64,000 nt of DNA, taken from Usitatibacter palustris (lineage in GTDB: Bacteria; Pseudomonadota; Gammaproteobacteria; Burkholderiales; Usitatibacteraceae). Under the pieces are notes generated by a model, which ran no database searches, was not told the origin of the DNA, and saw nothing but the letters and a program-made list of their open reading frames with translations. Position numbers and translations under genes: made by a program. The stretch is from the NCBI RefSeq assembly GCF_013003985.1, contig NZ_CP053073.1:310001-374000 (forward strand), in the 5' to 3' direction. This document shows, piece after piece, positions 48,373-55,203 of the stretch; within the stretch, counting starts at the first letter, position 1; the number at the start of each line of letters is the position of its first letter.

Positions 48373-49119
48373 CTACGGAGCCCGGAAGCCGAACTTCTCG
48401 AAGGTGGCGAACGCTTCGGGCGAAGCGAGGTACGTGGCGAATGCGGCGACCGCGGGCGAGGTCGCGCGGCGCAGCGTCACCATCGGATAGACGATCTTCG
48501 GGTAGGAGTCCGGCGGGAATGCTTCGAGGATCCGCACGTTCTTCTCGGCCATCGCGTCGGTGCGATACACCACACCCAGCCGCGCTTCGCCGCGGGCCAC
48601 GAGCGCGAGTGCGGCGCGAACGTTTTCGGTGACCGCGACCTTGTGCTCGATGGGCGCCCACATCTGCAGCGAGACGAGCGCGGCTTTCGCGTACTTGCCC
48701 GCGGGCACTGCGTCCGGATTGGCGATCGCGATGCGGCTCGCCCCCATCGCGCCGCCCAGGTTGATTCCCGGCGCGATCTTCGCGAACGTGCGCGGCGTGA
48801 CCGAACCGATCAGGACGAGCTCATTGCCGAGCAGGTTCTTGCGCGAGCCGGGTGCGACCAGGTTGCGCTTCTCGATGTAGTCGATCCAATCGGTGTCCGC
48901 AGAGATGAAGAGGTCCGCGGGGGCCCCGTTCTCGATCTGCTTGGCGAGCGCGTTGCTGCCGGCGTACGAGACCACGACCTTGTGGCCGCTCGCGGCTTCG
49001 AAGCTCTTCGCGTTGGCGTCGAGCGCTTCCTTCAGGCTCGCCGCGGCGAAAACCGTGACGGTGTCCGCGGCGGCGGGAAGGGTGAGGAAGGCGGCGAGAA
49101 GGAGGGCGAGGAAGCGCAT
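48373..49119 (-). CDS. modA: molybdate ABC transporter substrate-binding protein
   Basis: A 248-residue exported ModA: signal peptide LALLLAAFLTLPAAA, then VTVFAAASLKEALDANAKSFEAASGHKVVVSYAGSNALAKQIENGAPADLFISAD with the conserved oxyanion-site serines. Other family blocks are GVVYRTDAMAEKNVRIL and YPMVTLRR. It captures molybdate for ModBC in the periplasm. It is first in its operon, with a ModE-box-like sequence directly in front of the start. Confidence 0.9.
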   Translation of the reverse strand: MRFLALLLAAFLTLPAAADTVTVFAAASLKEALDANAKSFEAASGHKVVVSYAGSNALAKQIENGAPADLFISADTDWIDYIEKRNLVAPGSRKNLLGNELVLIGSVTPRTFAKIAPGINLGGAMGASRIAIANPDAVPAGKYAKAALVSLQMWAPIEHKVAVTENVRAALALVARGEARLGVVYRTDAMAEKNVRILEAFPPDSYPKIVYPMVTLRRATSPAVAAFATYLASPEAFATFEKFGFRAP

Positions 49120-49121
49120 GA

Positions 49122-49147
49122 CCGTAGTATACCCATGGATATAACGG
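49122..49147 (-). promoter_or_regulatory. ModE-box-like operator at the modA promoter, with TATACT element
   Basis: On the minus strand the sequence is an imperfect inverted repeat, CGTTATAT then CCATGG then GTATACTACG, ending 3 bp before the modA ATG. Both arms resemble the CGTTATAT half-site of known ModE operators. A TATACT hexamer lies in one arm, only 8 bp before the start codon, so either the mRNA is leaderless or this is not the -10. Repression of modABC by a ModE-type protein when molybdate is plentiful is the expected logic. Confidence 0.55.
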
Positions 49148-49153
49148 CCCCAC

Positions 49154-49280
49154 CTGTCATCCTGAGGGTCGGAGACCCGAAGGACCTGCTTGAACAGCGA
49201 AGCGGATTTGTACTGTCAAAAAGCAGATCCTTCGTGAGCTCAGGAGGTCCTTCTGGTCGCAGCGCTCCTCAGGATGACAG
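49154..49280. repeat. MITE/REP-like inverted-repeat element (127 bp)
   Basis: Perfect 14-bp inverted arms CTGTCATCCTGAGG (49154-49167) and CCTCAGGATGACAG (49267-49280) flank a 99-bp core. The core contains nested inverted repeats, for example AAGGACCTGCTT against AAGCAGATCCTT (one mismatch) and GAAGGACC against GGTCCTTC. A third GGATGACAG copy follows at 49289. This is the structure of a mobile or replicated hairpin element. It holds no open frame and separates modA from the ModE-like gene. Confidence 0.6.
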
Positions 49281-49297
49281 TGTGGCGAGGATGACAG

Positions 49298-49660
49298 TCA
49301 GCGAGGCTTGTCCGCCAGCAGATCCGAAAACGCTTCGAGCTCTGGCGTGAGGACGCGGTCGATGCGTTTCTGCATCGAGCGGAAGCGCGCGATCACCTGC
49401 AGTCCGAACGGTGTCACCTGCGCGCCACCGCCACCGGTGCCGCCGGTCGCGGAAGCGACGACGGGCTCGCGGAAGCAGCGGTTCATGGTGTCGACGAGCA
49501 GCCAGGTGCGGCGATACGACATGCCGAGCTTGCGCGCGGACTCCGAGATGGAGCCCGTGGCGGCGATGGTCTCGAGGAGATCGGACTTGCCCGGCCCCAT
49601 CGCGATCTCGGGGCCGAACATGATGCGCAGCTTGGTGGCGCCCCGCCGGTGACGCTTCAT
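49298..49660 (-). CDS. short ModE-type HTH regulator without TOBE domains
   Basis: A 120-residue protein containing a ModE N-terminal HTH domain: LLETIAATGSISESARKLGMSYRRTWLLVDTMNRCF. It ends with VTPFGLQVIARFRSMQKRIDRVLTPELEAF. The wing contains a glycine run (SATGGTGGGGAQV). There are no TOBE/MopB ligand-binding domains, so it is unlikely to sense molybdate by the standard ModE route. ATG 49660 follows the grxD gene closely. It is a plausible binder of the modA operator. Confidence 0.78.
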   Translation of the reverse strand: MKRHRRGATKLRIMFGPEIAMGPGKSDLLETIAATGSISESARKLGMSYRRTWLLVDTMNRCFREPVVASATGGTGGGGAQVTPFGLQVIARFRSMQKRIDRVLTPELEAFSDLLADKPR

Positions 49661-49673
49661 GCGGGGCGGGCGA

Positions 49674-50000
49674 TCAGGCCGACTTGGCAGTGGCTTCGGC
49701 GATGAGCTTCTGCAGTTCTCCGGACTCGTACATCTCGCGCATGATGTCCGAGCCGCCAACGAACTCGCCGTTCACGTAGAGCTGGGGAATGGTCGGCCAG
49801 TTGGCGAATTCCTTGATGCCCTGGCGAATCTCCGGGTCCTGCAGCACGTCCACCGTGAAGACTTCGGTCGCGCCCGAGAGCTTGAGCAACTGCGTGGCGT
49901 TGGCCGAGAAGCCGCACTGCGGGAACTGCGGCGACCCCTTCATGTAGAGGACAACGGGGTGGGAGGTGACCTGGTTGCGGATGGTGTCCTGGCTGCTCAT
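49674..50000 (-). CDS. grxD: monothiol glutaredoxin (Grx4 type)
   Basis: A 108-residue monothiol glutaredoxin with CGFS active site ([15 protein letters not shown]), the [22 protein letters not shown] segment and a glutathione-binding GG. Grx4 proteins bind a [2Fe-2S] cluster and deliver Fe-S clusters. In betaproteobacteria it usually follows prmC directly; here a fusion regulator gene lies between. Confidence 0.92.
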   Translation of the reverse strand: MSSQDTIRNQVTSHPVVLYMKGSPQFPQCGFSANATQLLKLSGATEVFTVDVLQDPEIRQGIKEFANWPTIPQLYVNGEFVGGSDIMREMYESGELQKLIAEATAKSA

Positions 50001-50029
50001 GGCTGTTTCTCCTTTGGCTTGCCGCTATT

Positions 50030-51121
50030 TTACCGCTCGTCGCTGAAGCCTTCGAGCGCCTGTGTCATCGGGACGACCTGCCCCGGTTCATCGAGCGTGT
50101 AGCCCGGCTCCGAGGCCACCGCGTCGCGGAAAGCCTGGCCGCGCAGCAACGCGAGCATCTCGCCCGTCGCGGGCATCTCCAGCGCTCGCTTGTCGCACGC
50201 GAGCATGTAGCGCTCGACCACCAACGGCACGAAGTCGAGCTTTAACTGCCGCGCCGCGGGTTCCACGGCGATGCCGACGTCGGCCATGTGGCTCGCGACG
50301 AAGGCCGCGACCGCCGCGTGCGTGAACTCGCCCGTTTCCGCGTACCCCGGGATCGCACGCGCGTCGATGCCCTGCGCCGCGAGCATCCCGTCGAAGATCG
50401 TGCGTGTGCCCGAACCGCGCTGCCGGTTCACGAACCTCACGCGAGGGTTCGCGAGGTCCGCCACCGAGCGGATGCCCAGCGGATTGCCCTTCGCGACCAC
50501 GAGGCCCTGCGTGCGCTTCACCAGGCGAATCACCACTTGTTGCTTCGCCTTCACGACCGGCTCGTATTGCGCGCGCATCACCGCCGCGAGCTCGCCGCCC
50601 ACCGGCAGGTGAAAGCCGGCGAACTCGCACGAACCGCGAGACAGCGACCGCAGCGCCTCGACGCTCGCCATGTACTGCAGGTCCACGTCCGCATGGCCAT
50701 GCGCGCGCATCACGAGCGGAATTTTCTCGATCGCATAGCCGTGGCTCGCATGGATGCGCAGCAGGTCCTGCGAGGGTTTCACGTGCCTTCCGATCTCGAG
50801 ATTGAGCTCGGAGGCGATGTTTTCAAGCAGCGGGAAGAGGCTCGCGTCGCTGCGCTGCTCGGCCCACAGCAACTTCTCGCCCAGCGGGGTGAGTTGCGCA
50901 CCCTTGCCGCGGGTCATCGCGACCAGCGGGCTGCCGAAGAACCCGGACCAGCCCGAAAGGAGGTCCCACGAATGACGATACGAAAGCTGGACCGTCTTCG
51001 CCGCCAGCGTGAGCTTTCCCGAGTCGTTGATCGCCCGCAGCAGGTCGAAAAGGCGCGGGTCCACGCGCTCGCCCGAGGCGGTGGTGAAGGTCCAGGACGG
51101 CCGGATGGTGATCTTTTCCAA
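50030..51121 (-). CDS. ModE-type HTH fused to PBP-like ligand domain (second copy)
   Basis: A 363-residue fusion paralogue of the regulator at 42370-43452. Residues about 1-105 are the ModE/LysR-type HTH (LLRAINDSGKLTLAAKTVQLSYRHSWDLLSGWSGFFGSPLVAMTRGKG). Residues about 125-350 are the PBP_like domain with block RFVNRQRGSGTRTIFDGML, shared with the other copy. The two are diverged paralogues rather than a recent duplication. The gene sits between prmC and grxD, and is probably autoregulated. Confidence 0.8.
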   Translation of the reverse strand: MEKITIRPSWTFTTASGERVDPRLFDLLRAINDSGKLTLAAKTVQLSYRHSWDLLSGWSGFFGSPLVAMTRGKGAQLTPLGEKLLWAEQRSDASLFPLLENIASELNLEIGRHVKPSQDLLRIHASHGYAIEKIPLVMRAHGHADVDLQYMASVEALRSLSRGSCEFAGFHLPVGGELAAVMRAQYEPVVKAKQQVVIRLVKRTQGLVVAKGNPLGIRSVADLANPRVRFVNRQRGSGTRTIFDGMLAAQGIDARAIPGYAETGEFTHAAVAAFVASHMADVGIAVEPAARQLKLDFVPLVVERYMLACDKRALEMPATGEMLALLRGQAFRDAVASEPGYTLDEPGQVVPMTQALEGFSDER

Positions 51122-51193
51122 CGGCGGCGAATCTCATATGGGGAGACGAAGCGCTCGCCGCTAGTTTACCTAGCTGGAGGAGGGGTGAAGCAG

Positions 51194-51220
51194 GCCGCAT
51201 ATGCGAAACGCCGCATATGC
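51194..51220. repeat. direct repeat of GCCGCATATGC, candidate operator
   Basis: Two exact copies of the 11-mer GCCGCATATGC lie at 51194-51204 and 51210-51220, each containing the palindrome GCATATGC and spaced 16 bp apart. A related CTCATATGGGG lies just upstream of the regulator start. The repeats sit between prmC and the fusion-regulator gene, so they may bind that regulator. The flanking TTTACCTAGCTGG and CCAGGTAGCTAG could also fold into a larger hairpin. Confidence 0.4.
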
Positions 51221-51227
51221 CAGGTAG

Positions 51228-52052
51228 CTAGCGACCGAACCGGCCGATCGCGACGCGCGGAATCGCCGCCAGGTCCTTCACGCTCTCGCGCTCGTTGAAC
51301 CCGGCCGCCTCGAGGAGCGAGGCGACGGCACTCGCCTGGTCGTAGCCATGCTCGATGAGCAACCAGCCGTTGTCGACGAGGTGATCGCGCGCGCCATCGA
51401 TGATCGCGCGAATGGAACCGAGGCCGTCGGCGCTGCCGTCGGTGAGCGCTGAAGCGGGTTCGAAGCGCAGGTCGCCTTCGCCCAGGTGCGCATCGCCCGC
51501 GGCCACGTACGGCGGGTTGGCGACGATTGCGTCGAAGCGTTGGCCCGCGACAGGCGAGTACCAACTGCCTTCGAGGAATTCGATGCGGCCTGCGCCATGG
51601 CGCTCGGCATTCGCGCGCGCAACACCCAGTGCGCCCGCGCTCGCATCCACGGCGACGACTTTCGCCTGCGCGCGCTCGCAAGCCAGCGTGACTGCGATCG
51701 CGCCGCTGCCCGTGCCCAAATCGAGCACGCGGCACTCATCGTTCGGCAATCGCGCGAGCGCGGCTTCGACGAGCGTCTCGGTATCGGGCCGCGGGATGAG
51801 CACGTTCGCATCGACCGCGAAGTCGCGGCCGTAGAACTCGCGCCGGCCCACGAGGTAGGCGACCGGGTGGCCCATCTGGCGCTGCGTCACCATCATGTCG
51901 ACGCGCGCGTCCTGCGTTTCGGTGAGCAGGTGAAAGGGATTGGCGACGAGGAAGGCGCGGTCCACGCCGAGCACGTCGCACAGGATCACGCGCGCATCGA
52001 CCTTGCCGATCGTGTCCTCGGCTTCCTGGAGCGAGGCGTGGATCGTGCGCAT
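51228..52052 (-). CDS. prmC: peptide chain release factor N5-glutamine methyltransferase
   Basis: A 274-residue PrmC (HemK) that methylates the GGQ glutamine of RF1/RF2 using SAM. The SAM loop is LDLGTGSGAIAVTLA (about residues 110-124), and the glutamine-binding NPPY motif is IVANPPYVAAG (residues 179-182). ATG 52052 is next to the prfA stop, and the order hemA-prfA-prmC is the classic operon. Confidence 0.94.
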   Translation of the reverse strand: MRTIHASLQEAEDTIGKVDARVILCDVLGVDRAFLVANPFHLLTETQDARVDMMVTQRQMGHPVAYLVGRREFYGRDFAVDANVLIPRPDTETLVEAALARLPNDECRVLDLGTGSGAIAVTLACERAQAKVVAVDASAGALGVARANAERHGAGRIEFLEGSWYSPVAGQRFDAIVANPPYVAAGDAHLGEGDLRFEPASALTDGSADGLGSIRAIIDGARDHLVDNGWLLIEHGYDQASAVASLLEAAGFNERESVKDLAAIPRVAIGRFGR

Positions 52053-52053
52053 G

Positions 52054-53139
52054 TCAGGCGGCGGAGTCGGAGAGCCCCGCGAGCTGGTCGGCCTGGTGCT
52101 CGGCGGCGAGCGCGCCGATGAGGTCGTCCATGTCGCCATCCATGATCTTCTCGATCTGGTGCAGCGTGAGGTTGATGCGGTGGTCGGTGACGCGGCCCTG
52201 CGGGAAGTTGTACGTGCGGATGCGGTCCGAGCGGTCGCCGGTGCCGATGAGGCCCTTGCGCTCGGAGGCTTCCTTCGCCTGCTGCTCGCGCTGCTGCTTG
52301 TCCTTGATGCGCGCGGCGAGGATGCGCCAGGCCTGCTCCTTGTTCTTGTGCTGGCTGCGCCCGTCCTGGCACTCGACCACGATGCCCGTGGGCACGTGCG
52401 TGAGGCGCACCGCGGAATCCGTCTTGTTCACGTGCTGGCCGCCGGCGCCACTCGCGCGGTAGGTATCCACGCGCACGTCGGCGGGATTCACCACGACATC
52501 GGATGCGTCATCGGCCTCGGCCATCACGGCCACCGTCGCGGCCGACGTATGAATGCGGCCCTGCGTTTCGGTCGCGGGCACGCGCTGCACGCGGTGACCG
52601 CCGGATTCGAATTTCAGCTTCGAGTACGCGCCGCGACCGACGATGCGCGCGATTACTTCCTTGTAGCCGCCGGCGTCGCCCGCGCTCTCGGAAAGGATCT
52701 CGACCTGCCAGCGATTGCGCTCGGCAAAGCGCACGTACATGCGGAAGAGGTCGCCCGCGAAGAGCGCGCTCTCGTCGCCGCCCGTGCCGCCGCGCACCTC
52801 GAGGAACAGGTTCTTCTCGTCGTTGGGGTCGCGCGGCAGGAGCATCGCCTGGAGGTCGGCTTCGAGCTTCTCGATGCGCGCCCGGCCCTCCTTCACTTCC
52901 GCCTCGGCGAACTCGCGCATCGACGGATCCTTCGCCATGTCCTCCGCGGCGGCGACGTCGCCTTCGGCCTTGCGGTATTCGTTGAACGCCGCGACCACGG
53001 GCTCGATCTCGGCGCGCTCCTGCGAAAGCTTGCGGTAGTCGTCGAGGTCGTTCACCACCGCCGGATCGGAGAGCCGGTGATCGATCTCCTTCAGGCGCAG
53101 GTCGAGGTTGGCGAGCTTCGCCGCGATGGAATCCTTCAT
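52054..53139 (-). CDS. prfA: peptide chain release factor 1
   Basis: A 361-residue class I release factor. The GGQ motif ([16 protein letters not shown], residues 233-235) hydrolyses peptidyl-tRNA, and the stop-codon-reading PAT motif lies at residues 188-190 ([11 protein letters not shown]). Length and motifs mark RF1, which reads UAA and UAG. The ATG overlaps the hemA stop. Confidence 0.96.
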   Translation of the reverse strand: MKDSIAAKLANLDLRLKEIDHRLSDPAVVNDLDDYRKLSQERAEIEPVVAAFNEYRKAEGDVAAAEDMAKDPSMREFAEAEVKEGRARIEKLEADLQAMLLPRDPNDEKNLFLEVRGGTGGDESALFAGDLFRMYVRFAERNRWQVEILSESAGDAGGYKEVIARIVGRGAYSKLKFESGGHRVQRVPATETQGRIHTSAATVAVMAEADDASDVVVNPADVRVDTYRASGAGGQHVNKTDSAVRLTHVPTGIVVECQDGRSQHKNKEQAWRILAARIKDKQQREQQAKEASERKGLIGTGDRSDRIRTYNFPQGRVTDHRINLTLHQIEKIMDGDMDDLIGALAAEHQADQLAGLSDSAA

Positions 53140-54404
53140 CGCGTGCTGCCTTCGTCGCTGTCTCCGTCCGGGAAGAGCGTGTCGATGGCGCGTTGCAGCT
53201 GCGCGCGGTCCTCGTCGGCCGCGCGGTTGAGCGCCTGCGTCGGATGGTGGATGAATTTGTTGGCGAGCCCCAGCGCCAGCGCTTCGAGGACGGCGTGCGC
53301 GTCCTCGCCGCGGGCGAGGCGTGCCTTCGCCTTCGCGAGCTCGGCATTGCGATATTGATCGGCCTTGCCGCGCAGCCGCACGATCACCGGGACCGCGGCG
53401 CGCGAACCCTGCCATTGGCGGAACGCTTCCACCTGCGTGGCCACGATCGCTTCGGCTTCGGTGGCCGCGGCCTGGCGCTGCACGCTGCCGTCCTGGACGA
53501 TCTTTCCGAGGTCGTCGATCGAGTAAAGGAACAGGTCGCCCAGCTCGGCGGCCTCGGCCTCGACGTCGCGCGGCACCGCGAAATCCACGATGAACATGGG
53601 ACGGTTCCTGCGCGCCTTCAACGCGCGCTCGATGAGCCCCTTGCCGAGGATCGGGAGCGTGGACGCCGTGCCCGTGATGACGATGTCGAATTCATGCAGG
53701 CGCGCCGGAACATCGGCGAGCCCCATCGCTTCGCCGTCGAAGCGTTGGGCGAATGCTTCCCCCCGCTCGAGCGTGCGGTTGGCGACGGCGAGGGCGCGCG
53801 GGCGCTGCGCGGCAAAGTAAGTGGCCGCGAGCTCGACCATCTCGCCCACGCCGATCAGCAGGACCTTGGTCTGCGACAGGTCGCCGTACACGTTCTGCGC
53901 GAGCTTGAGCGCGGCCGAGGCCATCGAGATCGACTGCGCGCCCACCGACGTTTCGGTGCGCACGCGCTTGGCGACGGCGAAGGTCTGCTGGAAGAGCTTG
54001 TGGAGATTCGAGCCGAGCGTTCCCGCGTTCTCCGCGTTGCGCACCGCTTCCTTCACCTGCCCGAGGATCTGCGGCTCGCCCAGCACCATGGAGTCGAGGC
54101 CCGAAGCGACGCGGAAGGCGTGGCGAACGGCTTCGTCTCCGGCATGGGCGTAGAGCATCGCTTCGACCGCCGCGCCCGCTGCGAGCGCGGCCTCGACGAG
54201 CCAGGCGCGAACGGCGGCGACATCCGGGGCATCGACGTAGATCTCGGTCCGGTTGCAGGTCGACACCAGCACCGCTTCCTCGACGCCCTCGCGCGCCTTG
54301 ATCGCCGCCAACGCCTCGAGCAGGCGTTCGGCGGGAAAGGCGATCCTTTCGCGGACGTCGAGGGGGGCCGTGTGGTGGCTGAGGCCGAGAACGTGGAGGG
54401 GCAT
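53136..54404 (-). CDS. hemA: glutamyl-tRNA reductase
   Basis: A 422-residue enzyme that reduces glutamyl-tRNA to glutamate-1-semialdehyde, the first committed step of C5 heme synthesis. The N-terminal [19 protein letters not shown], catalytic Cys-50 in [11 protein letters not shown], and the NADPH-binding [16 protein letters not shown] are all present, with a helical dimerisation C-terminus. Its promoter shows an extended -10 (54457-54462). Confidence 0.95.
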   Translation of the reverse strand: MPLHVLGLSHHTAPLDVRERIAFPAERLLEALAAIKAREGVEEAVLVSTCNRTEIYVDAPDVAAVRAWLVEAALAAGAAVEAMLYAHAGDEAVRHAFRVASGLDSMVLGEPQILGQVKEAVRNAENAGTLGSNLHKLFQQTFAVAKRVRTETSVGAQSISMASAALKLAQNVYGDLSQTKVLLIGVGEMVELAATYFAAQRPRALAVANRTLERGEAFAQRFDGEAMGLADVPARLHEFDIVITGTASTLPILGKGLIERALKARRNRPMFIVDFAVPRDVEAEAAELGDLFLYSIDDLGKIVQDGSVQRQAAATEAEAIVATQVEAFRQWQGSRAAVPVIVRLRGKADQYRNAELAKAKARLARGEDAHAVLEALALGLANKFIHHPTQALNRAADEDRAQLQRAIDTLFPDGDSDEGSTR

Positions 54405-54456
54405 GAGGCTGGCCGCAGGGCCGGAAAATGCGGCGCGGCTCGTGTAAGTGCCTGAA

Positions 54457-54462
54457 ATTATA
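54457..54462 (-). promoter_or_regulatory. extended -10 promoter element for hemA
   Basis: Reading the minus strand gives TGCTATAAT, a perfect -10 hexamer with the TGn extension. No good -35 is seen 17 bp further upstream, as is allowed for extended -10 promoters. The start would give a leader of about 45 nt before hemA. The rest of the 138-bp divergent gap holds a TATCAT at 54502 and AAGGA, which may serve the glutathione peroxidase gene. Confidence 0.6.
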
Positions 54463-54542
54463 GCAGCTAGCCCCCCTCGCCCGATGCGCGCCCCCGGGCG
54501 ATATCATCGGGTTGTCGCGTTTCTCACGTACCTCCAAGGACC

Positions 54543-55091
54543 ATGAACCCGACCCTTCGCCTGCTCCTCGCCACCGGCATCGCCGCGGCCTCGCTCGATG
54601 CCTCCGCCGCGTGCCCCTCGCTCCTCGACCACAAGCTCACCACGCTGCAGGGCAAGTCCGACAACCTCTGCCGCTTCGAGGGGCAGGTCGTCCTGCTCGT
54701 GAACACCGCCAGCTATTGCGGCTATACGAAGCAGTACGAGGGTCTCGAGGGGCTCTACCAGAAGTACAAGGACAAGGGCCTCGTCGTCCTGGGCTTCCCG
54801 TCGAACGATTTCGGCAAGCAGGAGCCGGGCAGCAACGCCGAAGTGGCCGATTTCTGCGAGCGGACCTTCAAGGTGCGCTTCCCGATGTACGAGAAGTCGC
54901 CGGTCGCGGGCAAGGACGCCAATCCCATCTACAAGGAGCTCGCCGAGAAGACCGGCGAGGCGCCCAAGTGGAATTTCCACAAGTACCTGGTGGGTCGCGA
55001 CGGGAAGGTGCTGGCCAACTACGGATCGAAGGTCACCCCCGACGATCCCAAGCTCGTGGCGGCGGTCGAAGCGGCCCTCCAAACCCGCTGA
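54543..55091 (+). CDS. exported glutathione peroxidase-family protein
   Basis: A 182-residue thioredoxin-fold peroxidase with signal peptide (RLLLATGIAAASLDASA). The active-site cysteine is in VNTASYCGYTKQY (Cys-59, replacing selenocysteine), with the FPSNDFGKQEPG glutamine and the KWNFHKYLV tryptophan of the catalytic tetrad. It likely reduces peroxides in the periplasm, probably with thioredoxin-like donors rather than glutathione. AAGGA precedes the ATG. Confidence 0.88.
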   Translation: MNPTLRLLLATGIAAASLDASAACPSLLDHKLTTLQGKSDNLCRFEGQVVLLVNTASYCGYTKQYEGLEGLYQKYKDKGLVVLGFPSNDFGKQEPGSNAEVADFCERTFKVRFPMYEKSPVAGKDANPIYKELAEKTGEAPKWNFHKYLVGRDGKVLANYGSKVTPDDPKLVAAVEAALQTR

Positions 55092-55111
55092 AAACCGGCT
55101 GGCGGCCGATC

Positions 55112-55129
55112 TTTACAAGCCAATGTAAA
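55112..55129. repeat. AT-rich inverted repeat TTTACA-N6-TGTAAA
   Basis: Six-base inverted arms TTTACA (55112-55117) and TGTAAA (55124-55129) lie about 16 bp upstream of the pilB -35 candidate. The 60 bp here are much more AT-rich than the surrounding genes, so it may be an operator or bend site for pilB or a weak terminator for the peroxidase gene. Confidence 0.35.
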
Positions 55130-55145
55130 AAGGCGCATTATGGTA

Positions 55146-55174
55146 TTGATTTAAAGGATTCTTTTCCGGATAAA
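55146..55174 (+). promoter_or_regulatory. sigma-70-type promoter candidate for pilB
   Basis: TTGATT at 55146-55151 and GATAAA at 55169-55174 are spaced by 17 bp, a reasonable -35/-10 pair in an AT-rich stretch. It would start transcription about 25 bp before the pilB ATG at 55204, which has no strong Shine-Dalgarno. No convincing sigma-54 element was found here. Confidence 0.45.
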
Positions 55175-55203
55175 TAACGGGACGCACCGCGACCTTTCCA
55201 GCG

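Noticed and set aside
52508..53347. Long minus-strand frame inside prfA/hemA
   Set aside because: It is a shadow frame in GC-rich DNA with arginine-rich, unrecognisable sequence; prfA and hemA in the other frames are clear.
55092..55203. Sigma-54 promoter for pilB
   Set aside because: The TGGCGGCCGATCTTTA stretch does not hold the GG and GC pair with correct spacing; the sigma-70-like pair is better.
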